NCBI GenBank assembly: GCA_029747585.1
Contig: JAPEVF010000921.1
Location: forward strand, 1-17,802
Length of the DNA: 17,802 nucleotides
Origin: Pleurotus djamor
Taxonomy: Eukaryota; Basidiomycota; Agaricomycetes; Agaricales; Pleurotaceae
Direction: 5' to 3'
Made by a program: the position numbers and the translations under genes. Positions 9,955-17,802 of this stretch are shown one piece after another (within the stretch, counting starts at the first letter, position 1; every line of letters starts with the position of its first letter). The notes below the pieces were generated by a model. It did not search any database, was not told where the DNA came from, and saw nothing but the letters and a program-made list of their open reading frames with translations.

Positions 9955-10530
9955 AGGAAGAGATGATTGACCGCTGAATTCTGATCGACAGGTCGCCCTT
10001 TCGCATCGTAATCCACAAAAGCAGTTGGGCGGAGTGGAAGAAAAATCCAATCACTCTTAGTCTCGCTGGATCATATCAGGCCTTCGCAGATGCATTCCAA
10101 GGTCCGAAAGCCGGCCTTTGCCTGGTAGGATGATTGAGCTATGGAACTACCACGCTCATGAGCACGGTGATACTCAGCTGAGAAACGTTCACGCACCGTA
10201 AGCATTGATGCATCCGTCTCAGCTTATTACGGGTAATTTCGTTCTACAGTTTTTCGAAAAGCTGCGCGACGGGACAACGTCAGAACCCTTCGCAGATCGA
10301 GAAAGATTGCACAACTCACCTTTCCACTCTCCGAACTCTTTCGCTCTACATACTAGGAGGATCTAAGCTTTGCCTTGCTAGTCACCTTGCGCCAGCTGAG
10401 CTACTCTGAACTTCAAGGGCTCCAGTGTCATATTTGGCACAATGCACCTAACAGCGTCCGTACGTGGTAAGCAACCCGAGGGCAGGCTTAAGACGGCGAC
10501 ACACCTTGGAATACTATCGACGACAGGTAC
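9955..10530. repeat. Duplicated block, copy P (pairs with 11455-12090)
   Basis: Sequence here matches 11455-12090 in the same order and orientation with many small gaps. Shared segments include AATCCAATCACT (near 10047 and 11574), CCGAACTCTTTCGCTCT (near 10330 and 11897), and TACGTGGTAAGCAACC (near 10461 and 12016). The block spans the 3' flank of the zinc-ribbon copy and the last exons of the GT18 gene. Similarity fades at about 10525, inside what would be the fourth GT18 exon. Ends are approximate because the alignment was done by eye. Confidence 0.7.
10244..10530 (-). pseudogene. Truncated GT18-like gene relic (last two exons only)
   Basis: This is the 3' end of a third GT18 copy. An exon starting at 10447 encodes IVPNMTLEPLKFRV, parallel to IVSNMTMESLKFRV and IVPNMTMDALKHRI in the two full genes. 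It then hits TAG at 10380-10378, where the others have TGG (Trp in GDW), followed by small frame-breaking indels. The donor GTGAGT and the tiny last exon (LFEKL then TAG, 10261-10244) are still visible. Everything upstream of the fourth-intron region, including the membrane anchor and catalytic domain, is missing. It is a dead duplicate: 5'-truncated and carrying a nonsense codon. Confidence 0.8.
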
Positions 10531-10755
10531 GCAGCCATGGGCGGAACCAGATCCTAGACCAGGATGAGAGTTACAGTGGCTCGAACGTAGTGACCATCGT
10601 CCATCAAGTGGACGACAATTGGTTCAATGGTGCATAAGCGCCCGATTGCCAAAACCGGGAACAGAGACAAACTGCGGGCCGCCCGGCTCCAACCTTCAAT
10701 TCTCCGACCAACATCATCAACTTACTTACCACCGTCAAGTTGAGGACTCTAATTC

Positions 10756-11417
10756 AACTTCAGCGACATTCTCCTTGGAGAGCGACCACCCCTTTCACTT
10801 GATGTGACCCGTTCCTAACACTGGTAGCTACTAGTACCAGCATAATTTGGACCATGCAAAACTAGGTACGCCGACGCCTCCCAGCTGGACTCGTACTCGT
10901 CAATGCATCACTGATCAGTGAATCCGCAGCGCATGGCTGGTGTAGTGCCGGTGAAGCGCCAATGAATAGCCCCAACTACAACCCATTTCGGGATTGTCAA
11001 TTGCAGCGCTCGTAAGTAAGTACTCTGGGGAGAACTTATACTATAAGAACTAGGTCTTCCACGGTGCTGTTTCTCTATCGTCTCTCCCACCGAGTTACCA
11101 ACCCAGCTTACAACGTTATCAACGAACCCCAAAAACCTGTAAGGAAGTATGCTCGCGATTTCTCTCAGATGTGACCGTTTCCCCCTAGCAACCCCTTAGT
11201 ACCTATCAACACCTCGATCACCACGGAAATGTGCTTCAAGTTCAACGCTTCGTCGTCAAGACTCAAAGAATCGACATCAAAATCGACGGCCCTCAGACCA
11301 AGTCCCCTCAAGACTTCTGGGAAGGAGCCAGTAATGCACTGTCCTCAGCCTTACTGCGGTGAGGAACTATACCAACGACCGACATCGTGCCCAAAATGTG
11401 GAGCATACGTCTACTAG
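10756..11417 (+). pseudogene. Second, inverted copy of the zinc-ribbon gene (copy B), exon 1 decayed
   Basis: This copy is homologous along its length to the minus-strand gene at 1197-1845. The exon 2 equivalent (11054-11138) and exon 3 equivalent (11189-11417) are intact and in phase; the introns are 42 nt (GTAAGTAAG...CTAG) and 50 nt (GTAAGG...CCCCCTAG). The C-terminus keeps a four-cysteine ribbon, with CPQPYCG and CPKCG, although the residues between have changed. The exon 1 equivalent carries at least three in-frame stops, for example TGA where copy A has CGA in KRQRIAPTT. Exon 1 also lacks the copy A start codon. The copy is either a pseudogene or a gene that now uses a different 5' end; an ATG at 11229 would still give a 62-aa ribbon protein. 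Retention of the zinc cysteines argues that it was under selection for some time after duplication. Confidence 0.55.
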
Positions 11418-11805
11418 TCTTTATCTGATTTTTGATACCCACCAGCAACTGTGATACTTGACCACTGAATTTTGCTCGCTCCCTTGATGTTTGTCTGTTA
11501 AAATTGATCGTCGCGCCGTTTGACGTGGTTTGCTCATAACCAGCGCAAGGTACATCGAGCAAAGTGGGAGGAAATCCAATCACTGCTAGTCCTGCTCGAT
11601 CGATCAGGTCTTCGTAGACGCATTCCCACTGTTCCAGATTCGAAAACGGCCTCGTAGGAAAGTTATCCAAACACGACGTTCATAAGTAAAGTTCCGCTAT
11701 GGACAGCAATACTCATCTGAGAAGCGNCCCCCCGCACTGCTAGGGAAACATTTATACATTGGTTGACTTCAATCGCAGCTTACAAACGCTATAGCTATCC
11801 TCGTC
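11418..11805. other. Convergent intergenic region, part of the duplicated block
   Basis: This lies between the end of zinc-ribbon copy B (plus) and the last exon of the first GT18 gene (minus). Most of it belongs to the block also present at 9955-10530. An ambiguous base at 11727 sits beside a C run. A 120-codon minus-strand frame (11670-11308) overlaps it but is not preserved as coding in the duplicate. Confidence 0.45.
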
Positions 11806-12090
11806 TTAAAGTTCGAAAAGCTATGCATCAGGGCAATGTCAGGAAAGCCTTGTGGAACCAGAAAGACGTTGTGCTCACTTTTCCCCTCCCCGAACTCTTT
11901 CGCTCTGCTAGTAATACCTCGGCTTTGCTTCGCCAGTCACCTTCCACTAACTGACCTACTCTAAACTTCAAAGACTCCATAGTCATATTAGACACAATGT
12001 ACCTAACCGCGTCGGTACGTGGTAAGCAACCTGACGAAGTATATGGGAGGCTCAAGACGGAGACATACCTTGGAATAGGATTATCAATCG
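11455..12090. repeat. Duplicated block, copy Q (pairs with 9955-10530)
   Basis: This is the intact counterpart of the block at 9955-10530. It covers the 3' flank of zinc-ribbon copy B and the 3' exons of the adjacent GT18 gene. Order and orientation are the same in both copies, so the event copied a junction between the two genes and not just one gene. Confidence 0.7.
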
Positions 12091-13511
12091 CCAACCGGAT
12101 GGCAGACCAAAACCCCTCTTCGTCGCCTCTCCGAACGTTATAAACATACGGAGGATCCTCATACTTCAATCCATCATGTTGCGTATGCCACCGACTCCGG
12201 TCATCAGGTCTATCCTTGTCCCAATTCAAAATGGGGTTGACAAACGGTACACCCATGCAAAGTGCATCATAAGGACTAGGACTCAAATAAGGCGAACCAA
12301 TCCCAATTAACACACGGCTCAGCTCAAGCTGATGGTAGAATTGCGTTTTGTCGAGCCTCCCTAGGTTATTCCATCCTTCAGGTATAGCCACGGAGCTGTC
12401 GGTGTTGTTACGCATCCCCGAGACAATCTGCAGTGGAAAGGGTGGTGGATCGAACGACATGTTGGACCAAGCAAAGTTTTCGTGCGATAAATAAGAGGTT
12501 TGTTTCGATAGAACGTAGGCTTGCATGGGCCGGTCTTTAGGAGGGGTGAATGGCATTGCCATACATGTACGCTCGATGCTATATCCGAGATAAAAATTGT
12601 GCGCTGAATTGGATGGATTCAGGAGGGGATAGTTCTCGGGCGATAACGTCCAGGGATTGCCTAGAGGATGATCCCCGCCAGTCCAAAAGTGGAAGGAGAA
12701 CATCTTCCAAGCGGGAATCCCAAGAGGATGTGACGATGTCTTGGTGCACTTCGAGTCTTCAAAACATTTGTTCGCGTCTGAGCTCTCTATCAAGATTGCT
12801 TTCACAAGATGGGGGTATTGGCGGTAGGTCCTAGCCAATTCATAATTGCGAGGTGCATAGATAGTTGTGTAACCAAGTTCTCGAAGCGAGAGTAGCTTGA
12901 AAGCGTGGCGGGGTCAATTGGTGGAAGAATGTGTCCGATAAAGGAACATACTTACGATGCTCATAGCCCTGAAGATGATTATAACTCTGACTACTGATGA
13001 AAAAAAAGGACTTGCGACGCACCATATATCCTCTCCAGAAACATGCCCAGCTATTGTATCCTTGAAATGGGGCGAAGACAACAACACGATACTTGTCTGA
13101 TTTTGCGCACAGTTGTCTTCCGCGATACAGGTAAACAAAGCCTGCATAACCTTGCTGTTCTCGTTCTCCCAGTTATCTGTTCGATCGGGCAATCCGACAG
13201 GCCAAAGATATCTGAGGAGGGCAGAAGATCCTTCCTTACTCACATCGCTATGTGTAGATTCCTTTGCTTGGGTTCTACGAAGGACTATGACGTCCACGAG
13301 GAACAAGGTAAGGCTAACGCACAAGAACAATGTCGAGGCCGCCAGGAAATATGCCACCCGCCTGTATTGCGGGCGACGAACGGCTCTAAGGAATGATTCA
13401 GCGTCAATGGAGAATAGAGCGCAGTTGAAACACGGACTTAGATTCCCCAGTCTCACCACTGGGCACCAGTTCATAGTGACAGGTATCGTCTTTCCGGTTG
13501 AACGACCACAT
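11806..13511 (-). CDS. GT18-like glycosyltransferase, tandem copy 1
   Basis: Six exons: 13511-13438, 13385-13023, 12968-12956 (13 nt), 12895-12069, 12002-11879 and 11820-11806 (15 nt), all in phase, giving 471 aa. It is a type II membrane protein with a basic N-terminus (MWSFNRKDD) and one anchor at about 35-60. The lumenal part has SSPHFKDTIAGHVSGEDIWAMSI, HPLGIPAWKMFSFHFWTGGD (about 206-225), LSPENYPL, GYSIERTCMAMPF and DRPMQAYVLSKQTSYL. The C-terminal SPSPYDALCMGVPFVNP (about 355-371) and DPPYVYNV resemble the nucleotide-sugar-binding region of MGAT5-type (GT18) N-acetylglucosaminyltransferases. The family acts on N-glycans in the Golgi; donor and acceptor here are inferred, not shown. Intron 1 has an unusual donor (GTCCGT). 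Intron 4 (66 nt) contains no in-frame stop. No frame damage is seen, so this is the best-preserved copy. Confidence 0.75.
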
Positions 13512-14152
13512 GCGGAGGATGAGTGGGTTGTTGCACGATGAAGTGATTCAAGAGGACGAAAGCGGTGTTGCTTGACCGTNGGGGGGGGGGGGGGGAACAC
13601 ATTGAGTACACATGATAGTGAAGGCGATATGATGCAGATGATGTTTCCAGAATTAACTTGCCAAGGTAAACGACTCAACCACGGGAGGATAAGGAAGTGA
13701 TGGTGATGCCATACTGAGACTAGTCGGGAAGTCCCATTCAGGTGTTGACGGATAGGTTACGTAACACGATGTTTCTGCTTCGTGGCCACAGCGATGGCCG
13801 CAACCACGGCGAAGGTCTATGTACGCAAATGAGGCTGGGAGTCGTCGCCGAACATCCCGTAGGATGAGAAGTTGAGAACCCTAAGAGAGACAGCTCGCAC
13901 TTTCGCGGCATAAGGCACAGGTCATGGCCGAATCATGTTAGCTTGCTACGAGGGGTGACCAGTGTTCACATGGTGGTGCGATGGAGACCTGAAAAAGGAG
14001 TGAACCGCGTGTGCATCACGTCAAGAATAAAGAATCAATTAAGTCGGTGTTGCTCAGCTAGAGTATGTCCCCGATGCTATGATACAAGGCTTGCTATATT
14101 CGATCACTGGTTCCCACAGATATTCCAGAATCCACACCATCGATGCATCAAT
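13512..14152. other. Intergenic between tandem GT18 genes, with a G15 run
   Basis: This is the upstream region of tandem copy 1 and the downstream region of copy 2. An ambiguous base at 13580 precedes 15 consecutive G (13581-13595), about 70 nt upstream of the copy 1 ATG; the run length is unlikely to be reliable. No gene or structured RNA was recognised. Confidence 0.45.
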
Positions 14153-15847
14153 TCACAGCTCAAAAAGCTGCTCGACGGCTTGGAGTCAGAATGAAAGATA
14201 TATTTGGCCAGAAGTCGCATTGCTCACCCTTCCCTTCCCTGAGCTCTTTCGCTCAGCTAACAACATCTCAGCCTTGGCTCGCCAGTCGCCCTCGACCAGC
14301 ATGCCAATTCGATGCTTCAAGGCATCCATGGTCATATTCGGCACAATATACCTAACATCAACTTCGGGTGAGTATTCGGCAGAAGATCAGACATCAACGT
14401 CAACTGCCGACCTTGGGATGGGGTTGTCGATGGCAGAGCGTATAGCAGACCAAAATCCTTCTTCATCGTCTTTCCGGACGTTATAAACATACGGGGGATC
14501 TTCATACTTCAGTCCATTGTGTTGCGCCTCCCACTCTGAGCGATCATCTGGATTATCCTTTGCCCAGCTGAAAATGGGGTTGATAAACGGAAGGCCCATA
14601 CACAGCGCATCATAAGGACTCGGACTCAGGGTAGGCGAGCCAATCCCTACTAGTACCCTGCTTCGCTCCAGTTGGTGGAAGAATTGCGTTTTATTGAGCT
14701 GACCAAGGTTGTGCCATCCTTCAGGTATGGTTACCGAGCCGTCGGTGCTGTTGCGCATCCCCGCGATGAATGTCAAAGGGAAGGGCGGATCATTGAACTT
14801 GATCTTGGACCAAGAAAAACGCCTCTGCTGTGTAAGGTAAGAAGTTTGTTTCGACAGAATGTAGGCTTGCATAGGTCGATCTTTGGCAGGCGTGAACGGC
14901 ATTGTCATGCAGGTGCGCTCGATGCTGTACCCGAGGTAGAAGTTGAGGCCAGAATTCTTGGGGTTGAGCAGAGGGTAGTTTTCGGGCGATAGTGTCCATG
15001 GACTACCGAGGGGATGATCACCACCAGTCCAATAGTGAAAGGAAAACATCTTCCAAACTGGAATCCCGAGAGGGTGCGAGGGCGTTTTGATACACTTTGA
15101 GTCGGCGAAGCATTTGTGTGCGTCAGAGCCCGCCAGTATTATTGCTTTCACGAGATGTGGGTATTGTCGGTATGTCCTTGCTAGTTCGTAATTGTGAGGT
15201 GCATAGATGGTTGTGTACCCCATTTCTCGGAGAGAAAGTAGCTTAGAAACGTAGGTGAGTCAATGGGCGCGGAGATAATAACCAAGGGATCGACATACGA
15301 TGCTCATAGCCCTAGAAGTTGAAATAGTTAATGGCGGGTTAGGAGATAGATCAGAGTACTACGCACCAGATATCCTCCCCGGACGTATGGCCGGCTATAA
15401 CGTCTTTGAAATGCGGTGAAGACAAGAGCACTATGCTGGTTTGGTTTTGTGCGCAGTTGCCTTCTGCCATGCAGGTAAACAGTGCCCGCATGCCCTTGCT
15501 GTTCTCATTCTCCCAGTTATCCATTCGGTTGGGCAGACCAATAGGCCAGAGGTATCTGAGAACGGCGTCATATCCACCGGGCCGCTTAAGGGCAATCGCG
15601 TCCATGAAAAAAAAGGCNAAGACCAGCGAGAAAGAATGTTGCTGAAGCGAACAGTAAGTATACTGTCCGTCGGCCACGAAAAATCGGAAGTCTGTGATGG
15701 CCCGACTGGCGGGGTGCGCGCCTAGGAAATATTTGGCGTTCGTGACGAAAGCAGCGATCTTGGGGCGACATACCTGCTCTCGCTCATCTCGCCATTGGGA
15801 AGTAGCTCATAGAGAGCATCATCGTCTTTCCGTCGTAACGCCCACAT
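14153..15847 (-). CDS. GT18-like glycosyltransferase, tandem copy 2
   Basis: Same six-exon plan as the neighbouring copy: 15847-15774, 15721-15367, 15311-15299 (13 nt), 15241-14412, 14351-14228 and 14167-14153 (15 nt), about 469 aa. It starts MWALRRKDDDALYELLPNGE and has an anchor in VYLLFASATFFLAGL. It shares the SGEDIW, HPLGIPVWKMFSFHYWTGGD, SPSPYDALCMGLPFINP and DPPYVYNV segments. The anchor region is frame-shifted at the ambiguous base 15618, next to an A8 run. Leaving that base out makes exon 2 354 nt and restores phase, so the shift is probably a sequence error. Intron 4 has a weak donor (GTCGGC where copy 1 has GTATGT) and contains a stop, so retention would truncate the last 44 or so residues. 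Function as for copy 1: Golgi glycan transferase by family resemblance. Confidence 0.72.
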
Positions 15848-16409
15848 CGTGGATGGTGCTAGAATTTGAAAGGAGAAGGGACGCATGACGTCACAGCTAA
15901 TGAATTATGGACTGAACTGTCACGTGCTTCGTCCATGGACCTCGGCGACGGTTCTCAATGTCCTGGAGTGAGGGTCTGGGGAGAAAGGATATCGTCATTC
16001 GAGGGACATATTTGGAAGAACTGAAGCACGGGTGGATGAGAGAGCACGAAGGGTAAAGCAAGCGACATTAGAATGACGAGACACCACAATCGCCGGCTTC
16101 ATGGTAACAGCATCACTCATACCGGAAGGTTTGGGTCTGTTGCATGGCAGTACCTCTCAAAATAACCGTTCGCAGGCCCGCGCTCAAAGCTTCGCCGATG
16201 TCCTTCTTGGATGCAGTGACAGCTTGCGTCGGTCGGGGGTCGATACAAGATGCATTGCGCAGCCGAATTGCCTCGCAATTATTTACATGACGCGACAATG
16301 GGTATAGTCAAGATAGAGAAAAGCCTATCGAGGGGTCCAAGTCCTGTAAAAGCCACCGGATTCTCAGTAAATTGAACTGTAACAAGGCTTGGCGTACTCA
16401 CCCTCACCC
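15848..16409. other. Upstream region of GT18 copy 2 and 3' flank of the V-ATPase gene
   Basis: Both flanking genes are on the minus strand. A palindromic TGACGTCA lies at 15886-15893. Small open frames on both strands (for example 16113-16298) have no domain or splice support. Nothing else is evident. Confidence 0.4.
15886..15893. promoter_or_regulatory. TGACGTCA palindrome (CRE/ATF-type site)
   Basis: A perfect TGACGTCA, the consensus for ATF/CREB-family bZIP factors, sits about 40 nt upstream of the ATG of GT18 copy 2. I saw no equivalent upstream of copy 1. An 8-mer can occur by chance; the promoter-proximal position is the only support. Confidence 0.3.
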
Positions 16410-16728
16410 CTACGCCTCGGCCGCAGAACGGTGTGGTGCTGCCAAACGTGCGTCAGGCCGCTGCTCACTAGCTCCATCATTCCCTTCATGCACTCACCGA
16501 CTAATGGATGCAGCTGCGCTATGTAGGTAATCATCCATATCAAGTAGCAAGAAGCCAAAGTCAACATGGCACTGGTTCGTATGGTTCTATTCAACTCATC
16601 AGCGTCATCCTTCAAGCTAGTCAAAAGGTAACATACACTTGATGAGGACCCTTGGGAGTGAAGAACGCTGCACAAGCCATCAACCCGAGGATTACGAAAA
16701 GAGCGATAACGATGGTGAAGCCGCTCAT
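16410..16728 (-). CDS. VMA9: V-type H+-ATPase subunit e (Vma9)
   Basis: Exons 16728-16637, 16586-16498 and 16438-16410 give 69 aa; introns are 50 nt (GTATGT...GAATAG) and 59 nt (GTGAGT...TTGGCAG), with consistent phases 2 and 1. The protein has two membrane helices: about 3-22 (FTIVIALFVILGLMACAAFF) and about 36-56 (SAMLTLASCYLIWMITYIAQ). The family signatures TPKG between the helices and QLHPLVAPHR at the end are present. Subunit e is a small hydrophobic part of the membrane Vo sector, needed for V-ATPase assembly and acidification of vacuole and Golgi. Length is close to the 70-80 aa usual for the family. The first exon begins MSGFT, as in many fungal homologues. Gene is complete and undamaged; it is the one clear housekeeping gene of the window. 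Confidence 0.92.
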
Positions 16729-17802
16729 TGTTGGTGCGGTGGTGGTCAGGCTCAGAGAAAATTAGACGCACAGTGAGCGCTTCCGCAACCCAGGATGCGG
16801 AGTCCGAAAAGCGCAGAAACAATAGATTGGAATTTCCATTTGCGTCCATTCCCCGATGCCGGTTGAAGCTCCGATCGTCCGCATACCGCAGCAAAGGGGC
16901 TATCACCTTCAATGAGATGACAGGCCCTCCCTCCTTGGCAGACGAGTACTTTTCATGGCTCTAAAAGCTGTTAAGTCAGCCTTTTAGTCAAAAGCTGGAG
17001 TTATACTCTGCTTAGAGCGCAATATCTATTGGTTAGATCGTTCCGGCGCTTCAGGGGCTTCTGCAACGTGACTGGGTCAGGAGTCCGGAACAGGCCAAGC
17101 AATGTGAGGGTTCCCCTCAGTTTGGACTCGAAACCCCCTTCTTTCCCCCTTTNCCCCCTATACCACATGTCTAGTAGAGTACAAGACCCGCTTCTCTGCT
17201 CCATCTTCGAGCCTCACATGTTGCTTCTCCATAACGAAGGAAGGGCCATATAAATATGGCAAAACAGACTGACTGGTAGATGAGGCTTTGTAACAATATT
17301 AATGACAAAAGTATGTTTACGCGCGAGAAATAGTAACAAGTGGGTAGTAAGGACGGGAATTGAGGTGTTGAATTATCTTGCTTTCAAGGGCTCACAGGTG
17401 TTTCTTATGAGACGGAAACACCATACAAATACAGTACATGTTACGTACCTCCTGCAATTCATCGCCGTGAAGTCCCCCAGGATACGGCATCAGGAAAACA
17501 TCATTTTTACCAGGAGCAGATGGAAGCTAGATAAGATCAAGAAGCTGTGGGAGAAAGGTATCTTGTATATCTAAAATAGAAAAAGCGCCTAAAGTTATGC
17601 TTTGTACAAGAGATATGACAAAGCAAGAAAAAGACGCTGTAATACTTACATAGCGAGCGCCAATGCTTCAAAAGCACAAAAAGCTGGAAAAGCTAGGAAA
17701 GCTAGGAAAGCTCTGAAAGCGTTGATAAACAAAACCAAAAAAATTGAGCAGTTATAATAAATGTGTATAAATCATACCACTTCATATTAATGCAAAAAGT
17801 AT
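16729..17802. other. Gene-poor right end, AT-rich from about 17240
   Basis: The first part is the upstream region of the V-ATPase gene. From about 17240 the base composition turns visibly AT-rich compared with the rest. A 90-codon basic frame (17302-17574, plus) and a lysine/alanine-rich open stretch (17593-17754, no ATG, ends TAA) are the only coding-like signals; neither has a recognised domain. An ambiguous base at 17153 lies between T and C runs. The composition change suggests a transposon remnant or other inserted DNA, but I found no terminal repeats or transposase motifs. Confidence 0.4.
17671..17720 (+). repeat. 9-bp tandem repeat, about 5.5 copies of AAAGCTRGG
   Basis: Units read AAAGCACAA, AAAGCTGGA, AAAGCTAGG, AAAGCTAGG, AAAGCTCTG, AAAGC. 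Because the unit is three codons long, one plus-strand frame reads Lys-Ala-x repeated (KAQKAGKARKARKALKA) and is open from 17593 to a TAA at 17755-17757. Confidence 0.8.

Noticed and set aside
11308..11670. 120-codon minus-strand frame beginning MDNFPTRPF
   Set aside because: Overlaps the zinc-ribbon exon antisense. The duplicated block at about 9985-10130 keeps the DNA similarity but breaks the frame.
13580..13595. G15 run as a possible G-quadruplex or regulatory element
   Set aside because: It abuts an ambiguous base and is most likely a sequencing or assembly artefact.
17039..17091. Inverted 7-mers GTTCCGG / CCGGAAC
   Set aside because: Short arms with a 39-nt loop; expected by chance and not linked to any gene end.
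17028..17100. tRNA-like A/B-box resemblance (TTGGTTAGATCG ... GGGTCAGGAGTCC)
   Set aside because: The B box is a poor match and no cloverleaf or anticodon stem can be formed, so neither a tRNA nor a SINE is supported.
1..17802. CRISPR arrays, bacterial operons, rRNA genes
   Set aside because: Spliced eukaryotic genes throughout; no spaced direct repeats and no rRNA-like sequence seen.

Overview
This is nuclear DNA from a filamentous basidiomycete, probably an agaricomycete. Genes are split by many short introns (42-66 nt) with GT(A/G)xGT donors and pyrimidine-rich acceptors. The families present (F-box with an 'LPPEIW' start, CMT1/CAP59-type GT69, GT18-like glycosyltransferases, Crinkler/RHS-like NTPases) are typical of mushroom genomes. 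All gene models below were assembled by hand from reading frames, splice signals and codon phase; none is confirmed by transcripts.

Layout, left to right: an F-box protein running off the left edge (minus, 1-650); a small two-intron gene ending in a zinc ribbon (minus, 1197-1845); a GT69 mannosyltransferase (plus, 2572-4231); a Crinkler/RHS-type P-loop NTPase (plus, 4584-6465); an S33-type alpha/beta hydrolase of the proline iminopeptidase family (minus, 6813-7772); a secreted cysteine-rich protein with an 18-residue CC repeat and an in-frame TAG (minus, 8214-9510); a truncated GT18 relic (minus, 10244-10530); a decayed second copy of the zinc-ribbon gene in the opposite orientation (plus, 10756-11417); two tandem six-exon GT18-like genes (minus, 11806-13511 and 14153-15847); V-ATPase subunit e/Vma9 (minus, 16410-16728); and an AT-rich gene-poor end with a 9-bp tandem repeat.

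The window mixes housekeeping (Vma9), the secretory pathway and Golgi (GT69, GT18 x2, cysteine-rich secreted protein) and fast-evolving accessory families (F-box, Crinkler-like NTPase, zinc-ribbon family). The clearest local history is duplication. A GT18 gene was copied at least twice, and the copies share a 13-nt internal exon and a 15-nt terminal exon. The zinc-ribbon gene was copied in inverted orientation about 9 kb away, and a block joining its 3' side to the GT18 3' end was copied again. The zinc-ribbon family is the best candidate for something undescribed. Five ambiguous bases occur, four of them in or close to homopolymer runs. One of these breaks the frame of a GT18 gene and looks like a sequence-quality problem, not biology.
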